From Actinomycetota bacterium (GTDB taxonomy: Bacteria; Actinomycetota; Actinomycetes; Actinomycetales; Microbacteriaceae): a stretch of 37,619 bases of DNA. The stretch is taken from assembly GCA_020161315.1 (NCBI GenBank), contig JAIUOH010000001.1:1-37619 (forward strand), written 5' to 3'. This document shows, in pieces, positions 26,515-34,653 of this stretch. The notes beneath the pieces were generated by a model that saw only the letters and a program-made list of their open reading frames with translations, did not search any database and was not told the DNA's origin. The first letter of the stretch is position 1. The number at the start of each line of letters is the position of its first letter. The position numbers and the translations under genes were made by a program.

Positions 26515-27891
26515 ATGGCTAAATATCGAGTGCAGAACCCCGCGACCGGCGAGATTCTCGCGACCTTCGAGAGCGCGACCGACGCGCAGATTGAGCAGGC
26601 GGTTGCTGCCGCCGACAGCGTCTACCGCGAGTGGCGCGAAAAGAGCGTGCAAGAGCGCGCGACCGTTGTGAAGCGTGTCGCCGAGATCTTCGCCGAGCGC
26701 CGCGAGGAGCTCGCGCGACTCATCGCCGTCGAGATGGGCAAGTCGATCGCCGAGAGCCTCGACGAGGTCGACTTCGCGACCGACATCATCGAGTACTACG
26801 CGGTGCACGGGCCGTCGCTCATCACGAGCTACGAGATTCCGTCGACCGTGCCGGGCAAAGCAATGATCGAGCAGCTGCCGGTCGGCGTGCTGGTTGGCGT
26901 CATGCCGTGGAACTTTCCGTACTACCAGGTCGCACGCTTCGCGGCGCCAAACCTCGTGCTCGGCAACACCATTCTGCTGAAGCACGCCGATATTTGTGCA
27001 AGCTCGTCGCTTGCGATGCAGCAGATCTTCGAAGAGGCCGGCGTGCCCGTCGGTGGCTACCAGAACGTCTTCGCGTCGCACGACCAGATCGCGTCGATGA
27101 TCGCTGACGACCGCGTGCAGGGCATCTCGCTCACCGGGTCTGAGCGCGCGGGCGCCATCATCGGCGCGCAGGCCGGCCAACACCTGAAGAAGTGCGTGCT
27201 CGAGCTCGGTGGCATCGACCCGATGGTGGTGCTCGACTCTGACGATGTTGCTGCGGTCGCTGCCGAGGCCTGGAACTTCCGCGTCTACAACGGCGGCCAG
27301 GTCTGCAACTCGAACAAGCGCCTCATCGTCATGGATGACATCTACGACGAGTTCGTCGAGGCCCTCGTTGGGCTCGCCACCGGCCTCGTGCCCGGCGACC
27401 AGCTTGCGTTGGGCGACGGTGAGTACGCACCGATGTCGTCGCGTACTGCGGCCGAGACCATCGACGCGCAGGTGCAGAAGGCCGTGGCCGAGGGCGCTCG
27501 CGTGCTCGCCGGCGGCGTGCTGTCTGAGGGGCCGAGCGCGTACTACGCGCCGACCGTGCTGGTCGACGTGCCCCGCGACTCTTCGTCTTATGGCGAAGAG
27601 ATCTTCGGGCCGGTTGCGACCGTCTACCGCGTTTCGAGCGACGAAGAGGCGCTTGAGCTCGCCAATGACTGCGCGCTCGGCCTCGGCGGTTCGGTGTTCT
27701 CGACCGACGAGGCCCGCGCGGCGCGCGTCGCCTCGCGCCTCGAGGTCGGCATGGCGCACGTCAACACTATTGCGGCCGAGGCGGCCGAGCTGCCCTTCGG
27801 GGGCGTAAAGCGCTCGGGCTTCGGCCGCGAGATGGGCCCGATCGGCATCGGCGAGTTCTCGAACAAGCGCCTCTACTTCGTCGCGAAGTAG
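26515..27891 (+). CDS. NAD(P)-dependent succinate-semialdehyde dehydrogenase type ALDH
   Basis: A 458-residue aldehyde dehydrogenase that should oxidise an aldehyde such as succinate semialdehyde to the acid. The catalytic cysteine is in 'YNGGQVCNSNKR' and the base glutamate in 'CVLELGGIDPMVVLD', both intact. 'MPWNFPYYQVARFAAPNLVLGNTILLKHA' is the cofactor site; the pattern resembles Sad/YneI-type enzymes. GGAAG precedes ATG 26515. It is the third gene after PucR-controlled mmsA and the aminotransferase, separated from them by a hairpin. If the aminotransferase uses GABA, this enzyme completes the path to succinate; the nearby glutamate decarboxylase would supply GABA. Confidence 0.92.
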   Translation: MAKYRVQNPATGEILATFESATDAQIEQAVAAADSVYREWREKSVQERATVVKRVAEIFAERREELARLIAVEMGKSIAESLDEVDFATDIIEYYAVHGPSLITSYEIPSTVPGKAMIEQLPVGVLVGVMPWNFPYYQVARFAAPNLVLGNTILLKHADICASSSLAMQQIFEEAGVPVGGYQNVFASHDQIASMIADDRVQGISLTGSERAGAIIGAQAGQHLKKCVLELGGIDPMVVLDSDDVAAVAAEAWNFRVYNGGQVCNSNKRLIVMDDIYDEFVEALVGLATGLVPGDQLALGDGEYAPMSSRTAAETIDAQVQKAVAEGARVLAGGVLSEGPSAYYAPTVLVDVPRDSSSYGEEIFGPVATVYRVSSDEEALELANDCALGLGGSVFSTDEARAARVASRLEVGMAHVNTIAAEAAELPFGGVKRSGFGREMGPIGIGEFSNKRLYFVAK

Positions 27892-27910
27892 TTTTCGCCT
27901 CGCTTTGCCA

Positions 27911-27955
27911 ACCCGACTCCTGGTTATTGGAGATTCCAATAACCAGGAGTCGGGT
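27911..27955. repeat. TTATTGG palindrome, copy 1 (21-bp arms)
   Basis: Arms 27911-27931 and 27935-27955 are perfect complements (ACCCGACTCC... outside, TTATTGGA inside) around GAT. The inner 25 bp matches copies 2 and 3 closely; the outer 9 bp of each arm is specific to this copy yet still complementary. Confidence 0.9.
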
Positions 27956-27975
27956 GCACCCGCTTTACGCCTTCT

Positions 27976-28009
27976 GGGGTGGCCACGCGGTATCTTGCGT
28001 GGCCACCCC
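27976..28009 (+). terminator. Terminator after the semialdehyde operon
   Basis: GGGGTGGCCACGC (27976-27988) and GCGTGGCCACCCC (27997-28009) form a perfect 13-bp stem with an 8-nt loop, followed by TTT. Confidence 0.8.
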
Positions 28010-28054
28010 TTTGCGTGTTCGGTCTTCATGCCCGTGTTTGTTCAGCCGGACCAT

Positions 28055-28118
28055 GCACGTAACAGCGGATCAAGCTCGAGATTTCGTCCGCTGTTACGTG
28101 CGCGATCCGCTGTTGCGC
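28055..28118. repeat. 15-bp inverted repeat with a third degenerate arm
   Basis: GCACGTAACAGCGGA (28055-28069) pairs perfectly with TCCGCTGTTACGTGC (28087-28101). A further partial copy, GATCCGCTGTTGCGC (28104-28118), follows in the orientation of the right arm. It lies between two TTATTGG palindromes. Confidence 0.75.
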
Positions 28119-28152
28119 ACACGAGCGAGGGGCCGCGCCACCGTACGGCCCC

Positions 28153-28179
28153 TTGGTTATTGGAATTTCCAATAACCAA
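28153..28179. repeat. TTATTGG palindrome, copy 2
   Basis: 13-bp arms (28153-28165 and 28167-28179) around a single T. It lies 17 bp beyond the stop codon of the alcohol dehydrogenase gene on the minus strand and could end that transcript. Confidence 0.9.
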
Positions 28180-28196
28180 TCAAGTAGTGCGCGGGA

Positions 28197-29240
28197 TCAC
28201 CCGAGCGTCGACGCGTCGATCACGAAGCGGTAGCGCACGTCTGAGGCGAGTACCCGCACCCAGGCCTCGTTAATCTGCGCGGCATCGATCACCTCGACGT
28301 CGGCCGCAACCCCGTGCTCGGCGCAGAAGTCGAGCATCTCTTGCGTCTCGGCGATGCCGCCGATCTGCGAACCGGCGAAGCTGCGGCGCCCACCGATGAG
28401 TGATCCGGCGCGAAGACTCATCGGCTCGGGTGGCGCACCTACGTTGACGAGCGCACCATCGACGGCGAGCAGCCGCAGGTAGGCGTCGACGTCGATCGGC
28501 GCGCTGACGGTGTTGATGATGAGGTCGAACTGCTTCGAGAGCGTCTTGAACGTCGCCGGGTCGCTTGTCGCGTAGAAGTGGTCGGCCCCGAGTCGAAGCC
28601 CATCGTCCTGTTTCTTCAGCGACTGCGAGAGCACGGTCACCTCGGCGCCCATCGCCTTCGCGAGCTTCACCGCCATGTGGCCGAGCCCACCGAGACCGAG
28701 CACGCCGACCCGTTTGCCTGATCCCGCGCCCCATCTCTTGAGCGGCGAGTAGGTGGTGATGCCGGCGCACAAAAGCGGTGCTGCGCGCTCGATGGGAATC
28801 GATTCGGGCACGCGCAGCACGAAGTCTTCGACAACCACGATCTCGCGTGAGTAGCCACCCTGGGTCACGGTGCCATCGCGATCGATCGACCCATAGGTGC
28901 CGACGCTGCCCTTCGCGCAGAACTGCTCGTCGCCGGCGACGCAGTTCTCGCACTCGCCGCACGAGTTCACCATGCAGCCGACGCCCACCCGGTCGCCGAC
29001 CTGATGTTTCGTGACCTCGGCGCCAACCTCTGCAACGACACCCACGATCTCGTGGCCGACGGCGAGCGGGTAGTGCTGCGGGCCCCAATCGCCGCGCACG
29101 GTATGAATGTCGGAGTGGCAGATGCCCGACCACTGAATCTCGATGCGCACGTCGTTCGGGCCGACCTCGCGGCGCTCGACGATGCCCGGCGCGAGCGGGT
29201 CGGTGGCGTTTGGGGCGAGGTATGCGGCGACCTGAGACAT
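28197..29240 (-). CDS. Zinc-dependent alcohol dehydrogenase (CAD/YahK type)
   Basis: A 347-residue medium-chain dehydrogenase that interconverts alcohols and aldehydes with NAD(P)H. The catalytic zinc ligands are in '[15 protein letters not shown]' and '[12 protein letters not shown]', the structural zinc site in '[20 protein letters not shown]', and the Rossmann motif is '[17 protein letters not shown]'. It resembles the broad aldehyde reductase YahK and cinnamyl alcohol dehydrogenases. AAGGAG stands before ATG 29240; the frame continues upstream antisense to gadB but that is not real. It is divergent from gadB. A role in reducing semialdehydes from the neighbouring cluster is possible but inferred. 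Confidence 0.93.
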   Translation of the reverse strand: MSQVAAYLAPNATDPLAPGIVERREVGPNDVRIEIQWSGICHSDIHTVRGDWGPQHYPLAVGHEIVGVVAEVGAEVTKHQVGDRVGVGCMVNSCGECENCVAGDEQFCAKGSVGTYGSIDRDGTVTQGGYSREIVVVEDFVLRVPESIPIERAAPLLCAGITTYSPLKRWGAGSGKRVGVLGLGGLGHMAVKLAKAMGAEVTVLSQSLKKQDDGLRLGADHFYATSDPATFKTLSKQFDLIINTVSAPIDVDAYLRLLAVDGALVNVGAPPEPMSLRAGSLIGGRRSFAGSQIGGIAETQEMLDFCAEHGVAADVEVIDAAQINEAWVRVLASDVRYRFVIDASTLG

Positions 29241-29276
29241 TGCTGCTCCTTCGAACGAGGGGTAGAGGAAAATTCC

Positions 29277-29296
29277 CTGATCACTAGAGTAGTCAG
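29277..29296. promoter_or_regulatory. Imperfect palindrome between adh and gadB
   Basis: CTGATCACTAGAGTAGTCAG has matching CTGA/TCAG ends and ACT/AGT centre (14 of 20 positions symmetric). It sits in the 126-bp divergent region and could be an operator. Low confidence. Confidence 0.3.
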
Positions 29297-29366
29297 CAAC
29301 GCAGAAGCGTATGCGGCTGGCCTTCACGGCGCCGCGCGACCCCGCCAATGACGACGAGGAGCCCAT

Positions 29367-30776
29367 ATGTCTCACCTGTTTCGTAGTGCGTCCGAGATGG
29401 ACCCAGAAGCGATGCTTTCGTTCAGCCCCGTGTTCGCGCGACCCGGGGAGGCCACCGAGCTGCCCGCATTCGAGCTTCCAGATGGCCTGATGGACCCCGA
29501 TACGGCCTATCAGATCGTGCACGACGCGGCGATGCTTGACGGCAACTCCAGGCTCAATCTCGCGACCTTCGTGTCGACCTGGATGGATGACAACGCGAAG
29601 AAGATCTACGCCGAGAGCGCAGATAAGAACATGATCGACAAAGACGAGTACCCGGCAACCGCGACCATCGAAGATCGCTGTTGGCGCATGCTGGCCGACC
29701 TCTGGAATGTGCCAGACGCCGATGACACCATCGGCACTTCGACGATCGGATCGAGCGAGGCCTGCATGCTCGGCGGTCTCGCCCTCAAGCGCCTCTGGCA
29801 AGAGCGACGCAGGGAAGAAGGCAAGTCGACTGAACGACCGAACCTGGTGCTCTCGGCAGGGGTGCAGGTGGTCTGGGAGAAGTTCTGCAACTACTGGGAT
29901 GTCGAGGCGCGGTATGTGCCCGTGACCGAAGACCACTTGGTGCTCGACGGCTTCGAGCTTGAGAACTACATTGACGAGAACACCATCGGAGTTGTGGCGA
30001 TCCTCGGCCAAACCTATACCGGGCTCTACGAACCGGTGCAGCAGATTGCCGAAAAACTCAACCAAATTCAGGCATCGACCGGGGTAGACGTCAAGATTCA
30101 CGTTGACGGTGCCTCTGGTGCGATGGTCGCGCCGTTCTGCCAACCCGAGCTCGCCTGGGATTTTCAGATCGACCGGGTCAACTCGATCAGCACCTCGGGC
30201 CACAAGTACGGCCTGGTGTATCCCGGCGTCGGCTGGGTGGTCTGGCGCAACAAGGCTGCCTGCCCTGAGAGTCTTATCTTCCACGTCAGCTACCTTGGCG
30301 GCGACATGCCAACGCTCGCGCTCAACTTCTCGCGGCCCGGCGCCCAGGTGCTGCTGCAGTACTACCAATTCTTGCGCCTTGGCCGCGAGGGGTATCGTCT
30401 GGTGCAGCAAGACTCGCTCGACGTTGCGCAGTATCTCTCGTCAGAGATCGAGAAGCTCGGCCCGTTCGAACTCGTGAGCCGCGGCGACACGATTCCGGTG
30501 TTTGCCTGGCGGCTTCGAAGAGGCAGCGAGCCGAGAAACTGGAACCTCTACGACCTCGCAGATCGCCTACGCATGCGCGGTTGGCTCGTTCCCGCCTACC
30601 CGATGCCCGACAATATGACTGACCTTGTGGTGCAGCGTATCGTCGTGCGGGTTGGGCTCAGTCGCAACCTGGCGAGTTTTCTGCTCGACGCGATCAAGGA
30701 AGAGGTTGCGCTGCTCGAGTCACTCGAGGCTCCGCTGCCGCGTGCTTCGTCTGCGGGCGCGGGTTTTGCGCACTGA
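29367..30776 (+). CDS. gadB: Glutamate decarboxylase
   Basis: A 469-residue PLP enzyme that converts glutamate to GABA and CO2, consuming a proton; it often serves acid tolerance. Family blocks are '[45 protein letters not shown]', '[22 protein letters not shown]', '[14 protein letters not shown]' and the PLP lysine in '[22 protein letters not shown]'. Length equals that of E. coli GadB. GAGGAG precedes the ATG. No GABA antiporter gene is next to it. It is near an aminotransferase and semialdehyde dehydrogenase that could recycle GABA to succinate (GABA shunt). Confidence 0.96.
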   Translation: MSHLFRSASEMDPEAMLSFSPVFARPGEATELPAFELPDGLMDPDTAYQIVHDAAMLDGNSRLNLATFVSTWMDDNAKKIYAESADKNMIDKDEYPATATIEDRCWRMLADLWNVPDADDTIGTSTIGSSEACMLGGLALKRLWQERRREEGKSTERPNLVLSAGVQVVWEKFCNYWDVEARYVPVTEDHLVLDGFELENYIDENTIGVVAILGQTYTGLYEPVQQIAEKLNQIQASTGVDVKIHVDGASGAMVAPFCQPELAWDFQIDRVNSISTSGHKYGLVYPGVGWVVWRNKAACPESLIFHVSYLGGDMPTLALNFSRPGAQVLLQYYQFLRLGREGYRLVQQDSLDVAQYLSSEIEKLGPFELVSRGDTIPVFAWRLRRGSEPRNWNLYDLADRLRMRGWLVPAYPMPDNMTDLVVQRIVVRVGLSRNLASFLLDAIKEEVALLESLEAPLPRASSAGAGFAH

Positions 30777-30789
30777 TTCGGCTCGCGCG

Positions 30790-30810
30790 GTGAATTCTCG
30801 GTAAATTCAC
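30790..30810 (+). terminator. Hairpin after gadB
   Basis: GTGAATT-ctcggta-AATTCAC is a perfect 7-bp inverted repeat 13 bp after the gadB stop; GTTTT follows after 6 bp. It could end the gadB transcript or be an operator for the next gene. Confidence 0.45.
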
Positions 30811-30883
30811 TCGCAAGTTTTGCGGCCGTGCGTAAGAATGAGCACACCCGAATCTGGGCCACCCCTCGAAAGGAATCTCAAAG

Positions 30884-31192
30884 ATGAGCGCACTGGAAGA
30901 CATTTCGAAGTACGTTTCTAGCCCCGATGAGGCGGTGATCGAGGCGATGGAGAAGACCTATGCACTCGCGCTCTCGAACGCAGACGCTCGCCAGGTGTCG
31001 TTCAGCGACGCCGATGAGTTGAAGACGGTGCGCGAGAACTTCGTGAAGAAGAAGCTCGGGGTGACCGACTCAGACGATGACATCGATGCTGTGATCAGGG
31101 CGGTCGGCGAGCGCGTGCCCGGGCACAAGCAGCGCCTCACCGTGTACTACCTGCTTGCTGAGCAGTACGGCAAGCTTGGGGTTTTCGCCTAG
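30884..31192 (+). CDS. DUF2853-family protein
   Basis: A 102-residue soluble protein. The C-terminal half ('ELKTVRENFVKKKLGV', 'IDAVIRAVGERVPGHKQRLTVYYLLAEQYGKL') matches DUF2853, small helical proteins of unknown function. It is acidic in the first half and has no signal peptide or membrane segment. AAAGGAA lies 12 bp before the ATG. It follows gadB by 107 bp with a hairpin between. A TTATTGG palindrome lies downstream. Confidence 0.8.
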   Translation: MSALEDISKYVSSPDEAVIEAMEKTYALALSNADARQVSFSDADELKTVRENFVKKKLGVTDSDDDIDAVIRAVGERVPGHKQRLTVYYLLAEQYGKLGVFA

Positions 31193-31267
31193 TAGCTTTG
31201 GGTTCAGCATATTGAGTATGTCGAGACGTGCGGTGATCTGAATTTTCGACGAGGATCGCGGGGGTTG

Positions 31268-31292
31268 TGGTTATTGGAAATTCCAATAACCA
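31268..31292. repeat. TTATTGG palindrome, copy 3
   Basis: 12-bp arms (31268-31279 and 31281-31292) around one A; the core is TTATTGGAAATTCCAATAA. It lies between the convergent DUF2853 and FMN reductase genes, about 3 kb from copies 1 and 2. Confidence 0.9.
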
Positions 31293-31328
31293 AGAGGTGA
31301 GATTAGCGGAGTCGGCGCGATGCGCCTC

Positions 31329-32027
31329 CTACTGACCCCCAGCCGCCAGCTTCATCAGGTCGCTGTCGAAGTCGATCGCGGTCTCGGCACCGCCCGCACT
31401 GCCGAAGCTGTGCTGGTACGAACCCCACGAGCCCCCGCGCAATTGCTCGCGCAGGCCCGCCTGCATCAAGAGCACCAGCTCGTTCGCGGCCCGGCCGATC
31501 CTCGAACCAAGGCTCTTCTCTTGCCAGTCTTCGGGAGCCGCGTACACGGCCGTTGGTGCGGTGAGCGTGCGCAGGTACGCAAACATCGCGCGCAGCTGGT
31601 CGTCGATCACGAGCGAGTGTCGTGAGGTGCCGCCGGTGCCGGCGAGCACCACGGGCGTGCCGATCAGCAGGTCGGTGTCGAGCAGCTGAAAGAACTGCGT
31701 GAACAGCCCGCTCGCGCCCGCCTGGTAGACGGGGGTGCTCGCGACGAGGCCGTCGGCGTCGCGCATCAGGTCGAGCGCGCGCTGCAGCTCTGGTGACACG
31801 TGCTGGCTGATCATCGCGTTCGTGATGTCACCCGCAAGCCCGCGCAGATCGATCTGGCGCAGCTCGATATCGAGGCCGTGCTCCGCGCCGACGGTCACAG
31901 CGCGATCGGCGATGCGATCGGCGAGCATCTGGGTCGACGACGGGTCACTCGTGCCCGCGTTGACCGAGACGAGCTGCAGGGTGCGGGGCTCGGAAGTGGT
32001 GTCGCTGGGTGTCTGTGTTTGAAGCAT
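31329..32027 (-). CDS. LLM-partnered FMN reductase, CE1759 type
   Basis: A 232-residue flavodoxin-fold NAD(P)H:FMN reductase. The FMN phosphate loop is near the N-terminus ('LVSVNAGTSDPSSTQMLADRI'), with 'DGLVASTPVYQAGASGLFTQFFQLLD' and 'VLAGTGGTSRHSLVID' completing the flavin site. This subtype (CE1759) is known to sit beside a luciferase-like monooxygenase of the CE1758 type and to feed it reduced flavin; that partner is in the same operon here. The start follows AAGGAA and is 6 bp after the MarR stop codon. Confidence 0.9.
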   Translation of the reverse strand: MLQTQTPSDTTSEPRTLQLVSVNAGTSDPSSTQMLADRIADRAVTVGAEHGLDIELRQIDLRGLAGDITNAMISQHVSPELQRALDLMRDADGLVASTPVYQAGASGLFTQFFQLLDTDLLIGTPVVLAGTGGTSRHSLVIDDQLRAMFAYLRTLTAPTAVYAAPEDWQEKSLGSRIGRAANELVLLMQAGLREQLRGGSWGSYQHSFGSAGGAETAIDFDSDLMKLAAGGQ

Positions 32028-32033
32028 GATCGG

Positions 32034-32501
32034 TTATTCCTTGTGTGCGTTCTGTGAAGACTGTTCGGGGGCCTGGTTCAGTTTTGTGACGAGCCGCTGC
32101 AGTTCGCGTAGCTCATCGATCGTGAGCGCTCGCATCTCGCGTTCGACGCTTCGTGCGTGGGATCGGCCCACTGCCCGCTGCAACTCAGTGCCTGTGGGCG
32201 TGAGCTCTACAAGCACGGCACGGCCGTCGGCTTGGTCGCTGACGCGAGCGACCAAGCCGCGGGCCTCGAGCCGATCGACGAGGCGCGAGAGTGCGGGCTG
32301 GCTGAGCACGACGTGCTGCTGCAGCTCGCCCACGCGGGCCGGAGCCCCGCACTTTGCCAGCGTGTAGAGCACGTCGTACTCGCGCATGCTCACGCCGTGC
32401 TCTCGCCAGACCGGCTCCGCGGCAAAGCGGCGCATAGTCGCCGAGTGCGTGGTGAGCAGCGCCTCCCAGGCCTCGTTGGCCTGGCGCAGATTGCTTGGCA
32501 T
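32034..32501 (-). CDS. MarR-family transcriptional regulator
   Basis: A 155-residue MarR winged-helix protein with 'SMREYDVLYTLAKCGAPARVGELQQHVVLSQPALSRLVDRLEARGLVARVSDQADGRAVLVELTPTG', the recognition helix and wing. A single cysteine precedes the recognition helix. It lies between the monooxygenase and FMN reductase genes in the same operon and probably represses it, with a phenolic or oxidant ligand as usual in the family. Confidence 0.93.
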   Translation of the reverse strand: MPSNLRQANEAWEALLTTHSATMRRFAAEPVWREHGVSMREYDVLYTLAKCGAPARVGELQQHVVLSQPALSRLVDRLEARGLVARVSDQADGRAVLVELTPTGTELQRAVGRSHARSVEREMRALTIDELRELQRLVTKLNQAPEQSSQNAHKE

Positions 32502-32543
32502 GATCCTCGTCCTTGATCTTGAAATTACTGGCGTTTGAGCTGA

Positions 32544-33725
32544 TTACAGCCCGAACGCGCTGCCCTTCTTGGCGGGCGAGTCTTGGTACGGCGACCCGCC
32601 GGTCACGTTGTCGCCGCGGTTTGCGTTGGGGCGTGGCTGGCGAGGCTCTTCGTCGCCGTACTTCTCCTTGACGCGCGAGGCGTGCGACGGGGTGTCTGGC
32701 GTCTCGGGGTCGCGGCGTGCGGCAAGTTCCTTGCGAAGCGCCGGCAACACCTCTTCGCCGAGCAGGTCGAGCTGGTTCAGCACGGTCTTCAGCGGTAGGC
32801 CCGCGTGGTCGACGAGGAATGCCTGGCGCTGGTAGTCGCCGAACTCATCGTGGAAGCCCAGGGTCTTGTCGATGATCTCTTGCGGGCTACCAACCGAGAG
32901 CGGGGTCGTCTCTGCGAAGCTCTCGAGCGAGGGGCCGCCGCCGTAGACGGGCGCCTCGTTGAAGTAGGGGCGAAACTCGTTCCAGGCATCTTGCGATTTC
33001 TTCGCGACGTAGGCCTGCCCACCGAGCCCCACGATGGCCTGCTTCTTGTTGCCGTGGTAGTGCTCGAAGCGCTGGCGGTAGAACTCGACGAGGCGCTTGT
33101 AGTGCCCCTTCGGCCAGAAGATGTGGTTCGCGAAGAAGCCGTCGCCGTAGAACGCGGCTTGCTCGGCGATCTCGGGGGTGCGAATCGAGCCGTGCCACAC
33201 AAAGGGGGCAACGTCGTCGAGTGGGCGCGGCGTCGAGGTGAAGCCCTGCAGTGGGGTGCGGAAGTTGCCCTCGTAGTCGACCACGTCTTCTGTCCAGAGG
33301 CGGTGCAGCAGGTTGTAGTTCTCGAGTGCCATTGGCAGGCTCGAACGAATATCTTTGCCGAACCAGGGATAGACAGGGGCGGTGTTGCCGCGGCCGAGCA
33401 TGATGTCGAGGCGCCCCTTGGTGAGGTGCTGCAGCATCGCGTACTCTTCGGCGACGCGCACCGGGTCGTTCGTGGTGATCAGCGTGGTCGAGGTGCTCAT
33501 CTTGAGCGTCGTCGTCTGCGCGGCGACGTAGGCCAGCAACGTGGTGGGGCTCGACGAGAAGAACGGCGGGTTGTGGTGCTCGCCGATCGCGAAGACATCG
33601 AAGCCAACCTCTTCTGCCTTTTTTGCGATCTGCACGGTGGCGTCGATGCGCTCGGCCTCGCTCGGCGTGTAGCCGGTTGTCGGGTCGCGAGTGATGTCGC
33701 TGACGCTCATGATGCCGAATTCCAT
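32544..33725 (-). CDS. LLM-class flavin-dependent oxidoreductase, CE1758 type
   Basis: A 393-residue luciferase-like TIM-barrel monooxygenase that should use reduced FMN and oxygen on an unknown substrate. Typical blocks are 'MEFGIMSVSDI', 'DVFAIGEHHNPPFFSSSPTTLLAYVAAQT', 'RLDIMLGRGNTAPVYPWFGKD' and 'VWHGSIRTPEIAEQAAFYGDGFF'. The Pro/Arg-rich tail after residue 335 is disordered. GAGGAG precedes the ATG. It heads the operon with a MarR regulator (42-bp gap) and a flavin reductase, divergent from the ABC/YhgE genes. Confidence 0.92.
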   Translation of the reverse strand: MEFGIMSVSDITRDPTTGYTPSEAERIDATVQIAKKAEEVGFDVFAIGEHHNPPFFSSSPTTLLAYVAAQTTTLKMSTSTTLITTNDPVRVAEEYAMLQHLTKGRLDIMLGRGNTAPVYPWFGKDIRSSLPMALENYNLLHRLWTEDVVDYEGNFRTPLQGFTSTPRPLDDVAPFVWHGSIRTPEIAEQAAFYGDGFFANHIFWPKGHYKRLVEFYRQRFEHYHGNKKQAIVGLGGQAYVAKKSQDAWNEFRPYFNEAPVYGGGPSLESFAETTPLSVGSPQEIIDKTLGFHDEFGDYQRQAFLVDHAGLPLKTVLNQLDLLGEEVLPALRKELAARRDPETPDTPSHASRVKEKYGDEEPRQPRPNANRGDNVTGGSPYQDSPAKKGSAFGL

Positions 33726-33899
33726 GATTGCTCCTCTTGTCTGTGTTGCTTGCTTGTCTGCTAGCTCAGCGAGCGATTCCGCCTCGCGTTCTATGCGTAT
33801 GCATATATCAACTACGATCCGGCGATCTTATTCCCGACTACTTCTGCTGATTTTGAACTTCTTTCGCCACTTGTTGGCCTGGCCCGCGCCCCGGCCGGG

Positions 33900-33928
33900 T
33901 TGACGATTCATAAGTCACGCTCTAAACT
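33900..33928 (+). promoter_or_regulatory. Probable promoter of the ATPase-YhgE operon
   Basis: TTGACG (33900-33905), a 17-bp spacer and TAAACT (33923-33928) make a good housekeeping promoter; the -10 box is the same hexamer as at dnaK. It is 36 bp before the first start codon. Confidence 0.65.
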
Positions 33929-33939
33929 GACTAGTCAGT
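33926..33939. promoter_or_regulatory. Perfect 14-bp palindrome over the -10 box (TetR-type operator)
   Basis: ACTGACTAGTCAGT is perfectly symmetric and overlaps the last three bases of the -10 hexamer, the classic place for a repressor. The TetR gene at 37139 is the nearest candidate. The pairing is inference. Confidence 0.65.
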
Positions 33940-33964
33940 ACAAAAAGCTACGAAAAGGATCAGT

Positions 33965-34630
33965 ATGCCCAGCAACGTCATCGCCCTGCGAGGGGCAACT
34001 GTGCGTGCGGCCCGCGGCCCGGTGTTCGGTCCGCTCGACGCAGCCTCAGACAGCCCGATCACCGTGGTGGTCGGTGCGCGCGGCACCGGCCGCACCTCGC
34101 TGCTGCTGAGCGTTGCGGGGCGCATGCGCCTCAGCGAGGGGTCAGCGAGTGTGTTGGGCGTCGACACAAGCACCCGCGCGGGCCTCGCTGCGGCTCGTCG
34201 CCGCACCGGGGTGGTCGGCTTCGCCGAACTCGACGCGCTCGAACCGAGCGTCACCGTGGGTGCAACGCTGCGCGAGCGCCTCGCCTGGGCGATGCCCTGG
34301 TGGCGCCGCACGCCGCACGTTACCGCAGACCTTTCGAGCGAACTGCTCGCAGAGGCCTTTGGCGAATATGAGCAACCAACGCCAAACACGCTCGTGCGCG
34401 ACCTCGACGCAGCATCTGAAATGCTGCTGCGCATCTCGCTTGCACTCATCGAGGGCCCCGAGCTGCTCTGCATCGACGACTTCGACGCGTTGCTGCTCGG
34501 CCCCGCAGAACGCGCACTCGTCGCAGAGCGATTGTGCGCCCTCGCAGCACGCGGCACTCGCGTGCTGGTTGCCACGAGCGATCCGGGCGACGCAGACCTG
34601 CTCGCCACCCCCGCAATCATCGAACTCTAG
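33965..34630 (+). CDS. ABC-type ATPase with non-canonical Walker A, paired with YhgE
   Basis: A 221-residue protein with the outline of an ABC ATPase. The P-loop reads GARGTGRTS (residues 38-46): the position normally held by lysine is arginine. The ABC signature LSGGQ is not recognisable; 'LVRDLDAASEMLLRISLAL' occupies its place, followed by a Walker B-like 'LLCIDDFDALL', where the usual catalytic Glu after Asp is Asp. It may therefore bind nucleotide but hydrolyse it weakly or need a partner. AAAAGGA precedes the ATG. It is 23 bp before the YhgE gene and cotranscribed with it. The likely role is nucleotide-dependent control of YhgE. Confidence 0.75.
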   Translation: MPSNVIALRGATVRAARGPVFGPLDAASDSPITVVVGARGTGRTSLLLSVAGRMRLSEGSASVLGVDTSTRAGLAAARRRTGVVGFAELDALEPSVTVGATLRERLAWAMPWWRRTPHVTADLSSELLAEAFGEYEQPTPNTLVRDLDAASEMLLRISLALIEGPELLCIDDFDALLLGPAERALVAERLCALAARGTRVLVATSDPGDADLLATPAIIEL

Positions 34631-34653
34631 ACACGCAAAGCCAAGAACAAGCC

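Larger units (their letters stand above)
27892..28196. other. 305-bp intergenic region packed with palindromes
   Basis: Between convergent genes lie, in order: a 21-bp palindrome with the TTATTGG core (27911-27955), a terminator (27976-28009), a 15-bp inverted repeat (28055-28101) with a degenerate third arm (28104-28118), and a second TTATTGG palindrome (28153-28179). No gene is apparent. Confidence 0.75.
33726..33964. promoter_or_regulatory. Divergent region: AT-rich site near the LLM operon
   Basis: This holds control signals for both sides. The LLM side has TATGCATA (33797-33804) inside an AT-rich patch (33790-33812) that could bind MarR. The other side has a separate promoter and palindrome described below. 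Confidence 0.4.
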
